DNA of 25,062 nt from Euglena gracilis (taxonomy: Eukaryota > Euglenozoa > Euglenophyceae > Euglenales > Euglenaceae): the NCBI GenBank assembly GCA_900893395.1, contig CAAHFI010691086.1, forward strand, positions 1 through 25,062, read 5' to 3'. The position numbers were made by a program, and so were the translations under genes. This document shows positions 10,687 through 18,887 of this stretch, one piece after another. The first letter of the stretch is position 1; each line of letters begins with the position of its first letter. The notes under the pieces were generated by a model. The model was not told where the DNA came from, searched no databases, and saw only the letters and a list, made by a program, of their open reading frames with translations.

Positions 10687-10805
10687 GCGTACGGCCATAC
10701 TACCGGGAATACACCTGAACCCGTTCGATTTCAGAAGTTAAGCCTGGTCAGGCCCAGTTAGTACTGAGGTGGGCGACCACTTGGGAACACTGGGTGCTGT
10801 ACGCT
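10687..10805 (+). rRNA. 5S rRNA: 5S ribosomal RNA, copy 18
   Basis: Matches the reference. First copy followed by the ctttggcag insert. Confidence 0.96.
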
Positions 10806-11008
10806 TTTTTTCGCATCCTGACTTGAAGGGGGGCTTTGGCAGCCCCCCCCCCCAAAAAAATGCCGCCTTGGCTCGGATTTTCAAAATCTCTCCGGCGTGG
10901 GTTATAAAGTCCGCGGCACGCGTGGCCCCTCAGCTCACGACGAGGCTTTTGCCCCGCCGTGGATGTCTTCCGTCCGTCCTCATCCCGCCGCCGATGGTTG
11001 CTGCGTAC

Positions 11009-11109
11009 ACTTTCTGAGTGTCTATTTTTTTTCGGTATATATTCGTTCCACCCATGTGGACAAGGAAGCCCAAAGCGACTTCCAATTTTTGGAGGCGGCA
11101 ACGCCATCC
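11009..11109 (+). ncRNA. SL RNA: Spliced-leader RNA, copy 19
   Basis: 101 nt. First copy with C instead of T at residue 68 (AAAGCGACTT); otherwise the reference sequence. Confidence 0.95.
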
Positions 11110-11295
11110 TTTCTCCTTGAACCAAAAAAAAACACGCAAGGCGCCGTTTTTTGTCCGACAAGCCGCTTGTCCACAAAATCTCTACAGGGTGAGCGGCGAG
11201 GGAAACATCCCGCCCTCCTGCGCGCCTTCCTTCATTTCCCCCCGTTTTTCTTCTCACCACCCTTGCCTCTTATCCCGAGAAGCGCATACCCTGAT

Positions 11296-11405
11296 GCGTA
11301 CGGCCATACTACCGGGAATACACTGAACCCGTTCGATTTCAGAGTTAAGCCTGGTCAGCCAGTTAGTACTGAGGTGGCGACCACTGGGACTGGGTGCTGT
11401 ACGCT
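11296..11405 (+). rRNA. 5S rRNA: 5S ribosomal RNA, copy 19 (many deletions)
   Basis: 110 nt: nine bases missing across the middle and 3' half, including the GGCCC and GGTGGGCGA segments and CTTGGGAACACT. Closing helix and T run are intact. Either consensus error or a defective copy. Confidence 0.8.
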
Positions 11406-11608
11406 TTTTTTCGCATCTGACTTGAGGGGGGGACTTTGGCAGCCCCCCCCCCCCAAAAAATGCCGCTTGGCTCGGATTTTTCAAAATCTCTCCGGCGTGG
11501 GTTATAAAGTCCGCGGCACGCTGGCCCCTCAGCTCACGACGAGGCTTTTGCCACCGCCGTGGATGTCTTCCGTCCGTCCTCATCCCGCCGCCGATGGTTG
11601 CTGCGTAC

Positions 11609-11706
11609 ACTTTCTGAGTGTCTATTTTTTTCGGTATATATTCGTTCCCACCCATGTGGACAAGGAAGCCCAAAGCGACTTCCAATTTTGGAGCGGCAAC
11701 GCATCC
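11609..11706 (+). ncRNA. SL RNA: Spliced-leader RNA, copy 20
   Basis: 98 nt. Exon T run of seven, one extra C before the first hairpin, T68C, four T in the Sm site (AATTTTGG), and single losses on both sides of the terminal stem-loop. Confidence 0.85.
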
Positions 11707-11892
11707 TTTCTCCTTGAACCAAAAAAAAAACACGCAAGGCGCCGTTTTTTGTCCGACAAGCCGCTTGTCCAAAAATCTCTACAGGGTGAGCGGCGAGGGA
11801 AAACATCCCGCCCTCTCGCGCCTTCCCTTCATTTCCCCCGTTTTTCTTCTCCCACCCTTGCCTCCTTATCCCGAGAAGGCGCATACCCTGAT

Positions 11893-12009
11893 GCGTACGG
11901 CCATACTACCGGGAATACACCTGAACCCGTTCGATTTCAGAAGTTAAGCCTGGTCAGGCCAGTTATACTGAGGTGGGCGACCACTTGGGAACACTGGGGC
12001 TGTGTACGT
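11893..12009 (+). rRNA. 5S rRNA: 5S ribosomal RNA, copy 20
   Basis: 117 nt. Single losses at GGCCAG and TTATACTG, and an altered 3' end (GGGGCTGTGTACG, final C missing) that weakens helix I. Confidence 0.85.
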
Positions 12010-12211
12010 TTTTTTCGCATCCTGACTTGAAGGGGGGGACTTTGGCAGCCCCCCCCCCAAAAAATGCCGCCTTGGCTCGGATTTTCAAATCTCTCCGGCG
12101 TGGGTTATAAAGTCCGCGGCACGCGTGGCCCCTCAGCTCACGACGAGGCTTTTGCCCACCGCGTGGATGTCTTCCGTCCGTCCTCATCCCGCCGCGATGG
12201 TTGCTGCGTAC

Positions 12212-12310
12212 ACTTTCTGAGTGTCTATTTTTTTCGGTATATATTCGTTCCACCCTGTGGACAAGGAAGCCCAAAGCGACTTCCAATTTTTGGAGGCGGC
12301 AACGCCATCC
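12212..12310 (+). ncRNA. SL RNA: Spliced-leader RNA, copy 21
   Basis: 99 nt. Exon T run of seven, one base lost in the hairpin loop (CACCCTGTGG), T68C. Sm site and 3' stem-loop intact. Confidence 0.9.
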
Positions 12311-12498
12311 TTTCTCCTTGAACCAAAAAAAAACACGCAAGGCGCCGTTTTTTGTCCGACAAGCCGCTTGTCCACAAAATCTCTACAGGGTGAGCGGCGA
12401 GGGAAAACATCCGCCCCTCCTGCGCGCCTTCCCCTTCTTCCCCCGTTTTCTTCTCACCACCCTTGCCTCCTTCATCCCGAGAAGGCGCATACCCTGAT

Positions 12499-12612
12499 GC
12501 GTACGCCATACTACGGAATACACCTGAACCCGTTCGATTTCAGAAGTTAAGCCTGGTCAGGCCCAGTTAGTACTGAGGTGGGCGACCACTTGGGAAACTG
12601 GTGCTGTACGCT
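12499..12612 (+). rRNA. 5S rRNA: 5S ribosomal RNA, copy 21
   Basis: 114 nt: five bases missing, at GTACGCC, CTACGGAAT and GGAAACTGGTG. T run of six. Confidence 0.85.
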
Positions 12613-12813
12613 TTTTTCGCATCCTGACTTGAAGGGGGGGGACTTTGGCAGCCCCCCCCCCCCAAAAATGCCGCCTTGGCTCGGATTTTTCAAATCTCTC
12701 CGGCGTGGGTTAAAGTCCGCGCACGCGTGGCCCTCAGCTCACGACGAGGCTTTTGCCCACCGCCGTGGATGTCTTCCGTCCGTCCTCATTCCGCCGCGAT
12801 GGTTGCTGCGTAC

Positions 12814-12915
12814 ACTTTCTGAGTGTCTATTTTTTTTCGGTATATATTGTTCCACCCATTGTGGACAAGGAAGCCCAAAGCGACTTTCCAATTTTTGGAG
12901 GCGGCAACGCCATCC
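12814..12915 (+). ncRNA. SL RNA: Spliced-leader RNA, copy 22
   Basis: 102 nt. C lost in ATTCGTT, extra T in CCCATTGTGG, T68C, extra T in GACTTTCC. Exon and donor are standard. Confidence 0.88.
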
Positions 12916-13106
12916 TTTCTCCTTGAACCAAAAAAAAAACACGCAAGGGCGCGTTTTTTGTCCGACAAGCCGCTTGTCCACAAAATCTCTACAGGGTGAG
13001 CGGCGAGGGAAAAATCCCGCCCTCTGCGCGCCTTCCCCTTCATTTCCCCCCGTTTTTCTTCTCACCACCCTTGCCTCCTTCATCCCGAGAAGGCGCATAC
13101 CCTGAT

Positions 13107-13224
13107 GCGTACGGCCATACTACCGGGAATACACCTGAACCCGTTCGATTTCAGAAGTTAAGCTGGTCAGGCCCAGTTAGTACTGAGGTGGGCGACCACT
13201 TGGGAACACTGGGTGCTGTACGCT
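13107..13224 (+). rRNA. 5S rRNA: 5S ribosomal RNA, copy 22
   Basis: 118 nt: one C lost in AAGCTGG (box A region). Eight-T terminator. Confidence 0.92.
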
Positions 13225-13428
13225 TTTTTTTCGCATCCTGACTGAAGGGGGGGACTTTGCAGCCCCCCCCCCCCAAAAAATGCCGCCTTGGCTCGGATTT
13301 TCAAAATCTCTCCGGCGTGGGTTATAAAGTCGCGGCACGCGTGGCCCCTCAGCTCACGACGAGGCTTTTGCCCACCGCCGTGGATGTTTCCGTCCGTCCT
13401 CATCCCGCCGCCGATGGTTGCTGCGTAC

Positions 13429-13527
13429 ACTTTCTGAGTGTCTATTTTTTTTCGTATATATTCGTTCCACCCATGTGGACAAGGAAGCCAAAGTGACTTC
13501 CAATTTTTGGAGGCGGCAACGCCATCC
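13429..13527 (+). ncRNA. SL RNA: Spliced-leader RNA, copy 23
   Basis: 99 nt. One G is missing at the exon-donor junction (TTCGTATAT instead of TTCGGTATAT), so exon CG and donor GT overlap. One C lost in GAAGCCAAAG. T at residue 68. Confidence 0.87.
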
Positions 13528-13716
13528 TTTCTCCTTGAACCAAAAAAAAACACGCAAGGCGCCGTTTTTTGTCCGACAAGCCGCTTGTCCACAAAATCTC
13601 TACAGGGTGAGCGGCGAGGGAAAACATCCGCCCTCCTGCGCGCCTTCCCCTTCATTTCCCCCGTTTTTCTTCTCACCACCCTTGCCTCCTTCATCCGAGA
13701 AGGCGCATACCCTGAT

Positions 13717-13834
13717 GCGTACGGCCATACTACCGGGAATACACCTGAACCGTTCGATTTCAGAAGTTAAGCCTGGTCAGGCCCAGTTAGTACTGAGGTG
13801 GGCGACCACTTGGGAACACTGGGTGCTGTACGCT
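13717..13834 (+). rRNA. 5S rRNA: 5S ribosomal RNA, copy 23
   Basis: 118 nt: one C lost in GAACCG. Confidence 0.93.
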
Positions 13835-14032
13835 TTTTTTCGCATCCTGACTTGAAGGGGCTTTGGCAGCCCCCCCCCCCAAAAATGCCGCCTTGGCTCG
13901 GATTTTCAAAATCTCTCCGGCGTGGGTTATAAAGTCCGCGGCAGCGTGGCCCTCAGCTCACGACGAAGGCTTTTGCCCCCGCGTGGATGTCTTCCGTCCG
14001 TCCTCATCCCGCCGCCGATGGTTGCTGCGTAC

Positions 14033-14132
14033 ACTTTCTGAGTGTCTATTTTTTTTCGGTATATATTCGTTCCACCCATGTGGACAAGGAAGCCCAAAGC
14101 GACTTCCAATTTTTGGAGGCGCAACGCCATCC
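14033..14132 (+). ncRNA. SL RNA: Spliced-leader RNA, copy 24
   Basis: 100 nt. T68C, and one G lost in the terminal stem-loop (GGAGGCGCAACGCC). Confidence 0.9.
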
Positions 14133-14321
14133 TTTCTCCTTGAACCAAAAAAAAACACGCAAGGCGCCGTTTTTGTCCGACAAGCCGCTTGTCCACAAAA
14201 TCTCTACAGGGTGAGCGGCGAGGGAAAACATCCCGCCCTCCTGCGCGCCTTCCCCTTCATTCCCCCCGTTTTTCTCTCACCACCCTTGCCTCCTTCATCC
14301 CGAGAAGGCGCATACCCTGAT

Positions 14322-14429
14322 GCGTACGCCATACTACCGGGAATACACCTGAACCGTTCGATTTCAGAAGTTAAGCCTGGTCAGGCCCAGTTAGTAGTTA
14401 CTGAGGTGGGGTGTGGGTCTGTGCTGTGT
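14322..14429 (+). rRNA. 5S rRNA: 5S ribosomal RNA, copy 24 (3' part scrambled)
   Basis: The first two thirds match apart from two single losses. After GTTAGTAGTTACTGAGGTGG the sequence is GT-rich and unrelated (ggtgtgggtctgtgctgtg), losing CGACCACTTGGGAACACTGG and the 3' strand of helix I. A T run still follows. If real, this copy cannot fold as 5S. Confidence 0.6.
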
Positions 14430-14626
14430 TTTTTTCGCATCCTGACTTGAAGGGGCTTTGGCAGCCCCCCCCCCCAAAAAATGCCGCCTTGGCTCGGATT
14501 TTCAAAATCTCTCCGCGTGGGTTATAAAGTCCGCGGCACGTGCGTGTCAGTTCACGACGAGGCTTTTGCCACCGCCGTGGATGTCTTCCGTCCGTCCTCA
14601 TCCCGCCGCCGATGGTTGCTGCGTAC

Positions 14627-14707
14627 ACTTTCTGAGTGTTTGTATATATTTTTCCACCCATGTGGACAAGGAAGCCCAAAGTGACTTCCAATTTCGAGGC
14701 GGCAACG
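14627..14707 (+). ncRNA. SL RNA: Spliced-leader RNA, copy 25 (damaged)
   Basis: About 81 nt recognisable. The exon stops after ACTTTCTGAGTGT and lacks CTATTTTTTTTCG; the Sm site reads AATTTCG and the terminal CCATCC is missing. If real it could not donate a normal leader. Confidence 0.55.
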
Positions 14708-14895
14708 TTTTCTCCTTGAACCAAAAAAAAACACGCAAGGCGCCGTTTTTTGTCCGAGCCGCTTGTCCACAAAATCTCTACAGGGTGAGCGGCGAGGGAA
14801 AACATCCCGCCCTCCTGCGCGCCTTCCCTTCATTTCCCCCCGTTTTTCTTCTCACCACCCTTGCCTCCTTCATCCGAGAAGGCGCATACCCTGAT

Positions 14896-14990
14896 GCGTA
14901 CGGTATACTACCGGGAATACACCGAACCCGTTCGATTTCAGAAGTTAAGCCTGGTCACCCAGTTAGTACTGAGGTGGGCGGACCACTTGG
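14896..14990 (+). rRNA. 5S rRNA: 5S ribosomal RNA, copy 25 (truncated)
   Basis: The 5' part is present with small changes (CGGTATACTA, ACCGAACCC, GGTCACCC). It ends at CCACTTGG and joins directly to shortened spacer, losing about 25 bases of 5S, the T run and the cgcatcctgac spacer start. Confidence 0.55.
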
Positions 14991-15173
14991 TACTTTTCTT
15001 GAAGGGGGGGGCTTTGGCAGCCCCCCCCCCCCCAAAAAAATTTGCTCGGATTTTCAAAATCTCTCGTTTTAAAGTCCGCGGCACGCGTGGCCCTCAGCTC
15101 ACGACGAGGCTTTTGCCCCCGCCGTGGATGTCTTCCGTCCGTCCTCATCCCGCCGCCGATGGTTGCTGCGTAC

Positions 15174-15268
15174 ACTTTCTGAGTGTCTATTTTTTTTCGG
15201 TATATATTCGTTCCACCCATGTGACAAGGAAGCCCAAAGTGACTTCCAATTTTGGCGGCACGCCATCC
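15174..15268 (+). ncRNA. SL RNA: Spliced-leader RNA, copy 26 (damaged 3' part)
   Basis: 95 nt. Exon and donor are standard. One G lost in the first hairpin (CATGTGACAAGG) and about five bases lost around the Sm site and terminal stem-loop (AATTTTGGCGGCACGCC). Confidence 0.75.
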
Positions 15269-15449
15269 TTCTCCTTGAACCAAAAAAAACACGCAAGGCG
15301 CCGTTTTTGTCCGAAAGCCGCTTGTCCACAAAATCTTGGTTGAGCGGCGAGGAAAACATCCGCCCTCCTGCGCGCCTTCCCCTCTCATTTCCCCCCGTTT
15401 TTCTCTCACCACCCTTGCTCCTCTTCCCGAGAAGGCGCATACCCTGATT

Positions 15450-15548
15450 GCGTACGGCCTAGGAATACACCCTGAACCCGTTCGATTTCAGAAGTTAAGC
15501 CTGGTCAGGCCCAGTTAGTACCACTTGGGAACACTGGGTGCTGTACGT
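15450..15548 (+). rRNA. 5S rRNA: 5S ribosomal RNA, copy 26 (internal deletions)
   Basis: 99 nt. ATACTACCG is shortened, and the segment CTGAGGTGGGCGA is missing so that GTTAGTA joins CCACTTGG; the final C of helix I is lost. T run of only five. Confidence 0.65.
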
Positions 15549-15724
15549 TTTTCGCATCCTGACTTGAAGGGGACTTTGGCAGCCCCCCCCCCCAAAAAAA
15601 TGTGGCTTCGGATTTTCAAAATCTCTCCGCGTGGGGTGGCACGCGTGGCCCCTCAGTCACGAGGCTTTTGCCACGCCGTGGATGTCTGTCCGTCCGTCAT
15701 CCCGCGCCGATGGTTGCTGCGTAC

Positions 15725-15823
15725 ACTTTCTGAGTGTCTATTTTTTTTCGGTATATATTCGTTCCACCCATGGACAAGGAAGCCCAAAGCGACTTCCAAT
15801 TTTTGGAGGCGGCAACGCCATCC
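15725..15823 (+). ncRNA. SL RNA: Spliced-leader RNA, copy 27
   Basis: 99 nt. TG lost in CCCATGGAC, which weakens the first hairpin; T68C. Sm site and 3' stem-loop intact. Confidence 0.9.
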
Positions 15824-16014
15824 TTTCTCCTTGAACCAAAAAAAAAAAACGCAAGGCGCCGTTTTTTGTCCGACAAGCCGCTTGTCCACAAAATCTCTAC
15901 AGGGTGAGCGGCGAGGGAAAAACATCCCGCCCTCCTGCGCGCCTTCCCCTTCATTCCCCCCGTTTTTCTTCTCACCACCCTTGCCTCCTTCATCCCGAGA
16001 GCGCATACCCTGAT

Positions 16015-16132
16015 GCGTACGGCCATACTACCGGGAATACACCTGAACCCGTTCGATTTCAGAAGTTAAGCCTGGTCAGGCCAGTTAGTACTGAGGTGGG
16101 CGACCACTTGGGAACACTGGGTGCTGTACGCT
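16015..16132 (+). rRNA. 5S rRNA: 5S ribosomal RNA, copy 27
   Basis: 118 nt: one C missing in GGCCAG. First near-normal 5S after the damaged stretch. Confidence 0.94.
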
Positions 16133-16332
16133 TTTTTTCGCATCCTGACTTGAAGGGGCTTTGGCAGCCCCCCCCCCAAAAAATGCCGCCTTGGCTCGGA
16201 TTTTCAAAATCTCTCCGGCGTGGGTTATAAAGTCCGCGGCACGCGTGCCCCTCAGCTCACGACGAGGCTTTTGCCCACCGCCGTGGATGTCTTCCGTCCG
16301 TCCTCATCCCGCCGCCGATGGTTGCTGCGTAC

Positions 16333-16434
16333 ACTTTCTGAGTGTCTATTTTTTTTTCGGTATATATTCGTTCCACCCATGTGACAAGGAAGCCCAAAGT
16401 GACTTCCAATTTTTTGGAGGCGGCAACGCCATCC
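16333..16434 (+). ncRNA. SL RNA: Spliced-leader RNA, copy 28
   Basis: 102 nt. The only copy with nine T in the exon; six T in the Sm site; one G lost in the first hairpin. Confidence 0.9.
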
Positions 16435-16623
16435 TTTCTCCTTGAACCAAAAAAAAAAACACGCAAGGCGCCGTTTTTTGTCCGACAAGCCGCTTGTCCA
16501 CAAAATCTCTACAGGGTGAGCGGCGAGGGAAACATCCGCCCTCCTGCGCGCCTTCCCTTCATTTCCCCCGTTTTTCTTCTCACCACCCTGCCTCCTTCAT
16601 CCCGAGAAGGCGCATACCCTGAT

Positions 16624-16741
16624 GCGTACGGCCATACTACCGGGAATACACCTGAACCCGTTCGATTTCAGAAGTTAAGCCTGGTCAGGCCCAGTTAGTA
16701 CTGAGGTGGGCGACCATTGGGAACACTGGGTGCTGTACGCT
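16624..16741 (+). rRNA. 5S rRNA: 5S ribosomal RNA, copy 28
   Basis: 118 nt: one C lost in GACCATTGGG. Confidence 0.94.
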
Positions 16742-16943
16742 TTTTTTCGCATCCTGACTTGAAGGGGCTTTGGCAGCCCCCCCCCCCAAAAAATGCCGCC
16801 TTGGCTCGGATTTTTCAAAATCTCTCCGGCGTGGGTTATAAAGTCCGCGGCACGCGTGGCCCTCAGCTCACGACGAGGCTTTTGCCCACCGCCGTGGATG
16901 TCTTCCGTCCGTCCTCATCCCGCCGCCGATGGTTGCTGCGTAC

Positions 16944-17045
16944 ACTTTCTGAGTGTCTATTTTTTTCGGTATATATATTCGTTCCACCCATGTGGACAAG
17001 GAAGCCCAAAGTGACTTCCAATTTTTGGAGGCGGCAACGCCATCC
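16944..17045 (+). ncRNA. SL RNA: Spliced-leader RNA, copy 29
   Basis: 102 nt. Exon T run of seven and an extra TA after the donor (GTATATATATTC). Confidence 0.92.
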
Positions 17046-17233
17046 TTTCTCCTTGAACCAAAAAAAAAAACACGCAAGGCGCCGTTTTTTGTCCGACAAG
17101 CCGCTTGTCCACAAATCTCTACAGGGTGAGCGGCGGGGAAAACATCCCCCCTCCTGCGCGCCTTCCCCTTCATTCCCCCCGTTTTCTTCTCACCACCCTT
17201 GCCTCCTTCATCCCGAGAAGGCGCATACCTGAT

Positions 17234-17352
17234 GCGTACGGCCATACTACCGGGAATACACCTGAACCCGTTCGATTTCAGAAGTTAAGCCTGGTCAGGC
17301 CCAGTTAGTACTGAGGTGGGCGACCACTTGGGAACACTGGGTGCTGTACGCT
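17234..17352 (+). rRNA. 5S rRNA: 5S ribosomal RNA, copy 29
   Basis: Matches the reference. Confidence 0.96.
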
Positions 17353-17555
17353 TTTTTTCGCATCCTGACTTGAAGGGGGGCTTTGGCAGCCCCCCCCCCA
17401 AAAAATGCCGCCTTGGCTCGGATTTTCAAAATCTCTCCGGCGTGGGTTATAAAGTCCGCGGCACGCGTGGCCCCTCAGCTCACGACGAGGCTTTTGCCCA
17501 CCGCCGTGGATGTCTTCCGTCCGTCCTCATCCCGCCGCCGATGGTTGCTGCGTAC

Positions 17556-17656
17556 ACTTTCTGAGTGTCTATTTTTTTTCGGTATATATTCGTTCCACCC
17601 ATGTGGACAAGGAAGCCCAAAGTGACTTCCAATTTTTGGAGGCGGCAACGCCATCC
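17556..17656 (+). ncRNA. SL RNA: Spliced-leader RNA, copy 30
   Basis: Matches the reference, with T at residue 68. Confidence 0.95.
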
Positions 17657-17847
17657 TTTCTCCTTGAACCAAAAAAAAAACACGCAAGGCGCCGTTTTTT
17701 GTCCGACAAGCCGCTTGTCCACAAAATCTCTACAGGGTGAGCGGCGAGGGAAAACATCCCGCCCTCCTGCGCGCCTTCCCTTCATTTCCCCCGTTTTTCT
17801 TCTCACCACCCTTGCCTCCTTCATCCCGAGAAGGCGCATACCCTGAT

Positions 17848-17965
17848 GCGTACGGCCATACTACCGGGAATACACCTGAACCCGTTCGATTTCAGAAGTT
17901 AAGCCTGGTCAGGCCCAGTTAGTACTGAGGTGGGCGACCACTTGGGAACACTGGGTGCTGTACGT
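17848..17965 (+). rRNA. 5S rRNA: 5S ribosomal RNA, copy 30
   Basis: 118 nt: the final C of helix I is missing (GTACG then seven T). Confidence 0.94.
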
Positions 17966-18169
17966 TTTTTTCGCATCCTGACTTGAAGGGGGGCTTTGGC
18001 AGCCCCCCCCCCCCAAAAAATGCCGCCTTGGCTCGGATTTTCAAAATCTCTCCGGCGTGGGTTATAAAGTCCGCGGCACGCGTGGCCCCTCAGCTCACGA
18101 CGAGGCTTTTGCCCACCGCCGTGGATGTCTTCCGTCCGTCCTCATCCGCCGCCGATGGTTGCTGCGTAC

Positions 18170-18269
18170 ACTTTCTGAGTGTCTATTTTTTTTCGGTATA
18201 TATTCGTTCCACCCATGTGGACAAGGAAGCCAAAGCGACTTCCAATTTTTGGAGGCGGCAACGCCATCC
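18170..18269 (+). ncRNA. SL RNA: Spliced-leader RNA, copy 31
   Basis: 100 nt. One C lost in GAAGCCAAAG, and T68C. Confidence 0.93.
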
Positions 18270-18460
18270 TTTCTCCTTGAACCAAAAAAAAACACGCAAG
18301 GCGCCGTTTTTTGTCCGACAAGCCGCTTGTCCACAAAATCTCTACAGGGTGAGCGGCGAGGGAAAACATCCCGCCCTCCTGCGCGCCTTCCCCTTCATTT
18401 CCCCCGTTTTTCTTCTCACCACCCTTGCCTCCTTCATCCCGAGAAGGCGCATACCCTGAT

Positions 18461-18579
18461 GCGTACGGCCATACTACCGGGAATACACCTGAACCCGTTC
18501 GATTTCAGAAGTTAAGCCTGGTCAGGCCCAGTTAGTACTGAGGTGGGCGACCACTTGGGAACACTGGGTGCTGTACGCT
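18461..18579 (+). rRNA. 5S rRNA: 5S ribosomal RNA, copy 31
   Basis: Matches the reference. Confidence 0.96.
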
Positions 18580-18786
18580 TTTTTTCGCATCCTGACTTGA
18601 AGGGGGGACTTTGGCAGCCCCCCCCCCCCAAAAAAATGCCGCCTTGGCTCGGATTTTCAAAATCTCTCCGGCGTGGGTTATAAAGTCCGCGGCACGCGTG
18701 GCCCCTCAGCTCACGACGAGGCTTTTGCCCACCGCCGTGGATGTCTTCCGTCCGTCCTCATCCCGCCGCCGATGGTTGCTGCGTAC
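18580..18786 (+). other. Reference 5S-to-SL spacer
   Basis: This clean copy holds, in order: remainder of the 5S T run, a G run/ctttggcag/C run/A run block (about 18,602-18,636), the 13-base inverted repeat GATTTTCAAAATC (18,652-18,664), TTATAAA (18,678-18,684), the GC-rich near-palindrome GGCACGCGTGGCC (18,691-18,703), CTCACGACGAGGC, and a block with GTCCGTCC direct repeats running to the SL start. The order is the same in every unit. No ORF or other RNA gene is credible here. Confidence 0.8.
18731..18786 (+). promoter_or_regulatory. Candidate SL RNA promoter region (reference copy)
   Basis: The 56 bases directly upstream of the SL start (accgccgtggatgtcttccg, then GTCC repeats, then gccgccgat and gcgtac) change very little across the array and are almost intact even upstream of the damaged SL copies 25 and 26. 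Kinetoplastid SL genes use upstream elements within about 80 bases of the start, so the location is plausible. No motif here matches a known element that I can name, and the function is inferred from position only. Confidence 0.4.
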
Positions 18787-18887
18787 ACTTTCTGAGTGTC
18801 TATTTTTTTTCGGTATATATTCGTTCCACCCATGTGGACAAGGAAGCCCAAAGTGACTTCCAATTTTTGGAGGCGGCAACGCCATCC
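18787..18887 (+). ncRNA. SL RNA: Spliced-leader RNA, copy 32 (reference copy)
   Basis: SL RNA donates its capped 5' exon to nuclear pre-mRNAs by trans-splicing as an Sm-type snRNP. The exon (18,787-18,812, 26 nt) is ACTTTCTGAGTGTCTA, eight T, then CG, followed by the donor GTATAT. The intron-like part has a 5-bp hairpin TCCAC/GTGGA (residues 39-52), a second stem GAAG/CTTC (57-74), a canonical Sm site AATTTTTGG (76-84), and a terminal stem-loop GGAGGCGGCAACGCCATCC with a GCAA tetraloop (83-101). The 101-nt length matches my memory of Euglena SL RNA. The start could be two bases earlier: ACACT would then pair with AGTGT. The 3' end is set by the stem-loop and is accurate to a few bases. Confidence 0.95.

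Larger units (their letters stand above)
2366..10805 (+). repeat. Mosaic A/B block
   Basis: Most units carry the B states cgcatcctgacttg, gatggttgctgcg before SL, acgcaaggcg after the A tract and cgcataccctg before 5S. Single units revert to A states at one site (gatacttgc before SL copies 5, 9 and 13; acagaagg after SL copy 8). The C run after 5S is present after copies 6, 7, 9 and 11-16 and absent after copies 5, 8, 10 and 17. This patchwork suggests short conversion tracts rather than simple block duplication. Confidence 0.75.
14390..15660 (+). other. Stretch of damaged or poorly resolved units
   Basis: Unit length falls to 554-574. 5S copies 24, 25 and 26 lose or scramble internal or 3' sequence, SL copies 25 and 26 lose functional parts, and spacers contain novel joins such as the shortened spacer after 14,990. 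Changes are mainly small deletions and fall on genes and spacer alike, while clean sequence resumes by about 15,900. This looks more like weak consensus or an assembly join than selected decay, but a cluster of true pseudogene units is possible. Confidence 0.7.

Noticed and set aside
10897-12030. Open reading frame of 377 codons, plus many 60-200 codon frames repeating in every unit on both strands
   Set aside because: They run through SL RNA, 5S and spacer alike, arise because the unit is GC-rich with few stops in some frames, change frame with every small indel, and resemble no protein family I recognise. The longest lies where indels happened to remove stops.
18602-18629. G-quadruplex in the G run after 5S
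   Set aside because: Each strand has only one long G run per site (the C run gives one on the other strand), so an intramolecular four-run structure is not supported; a hairpin is the simpler reading.
18679-18684. TATAAA as a TATA box for SL RNA
   Set aside because: It lies about 105 bases before the SL start, far from the usual 25-30. Kept only as part of a conserved motif series.
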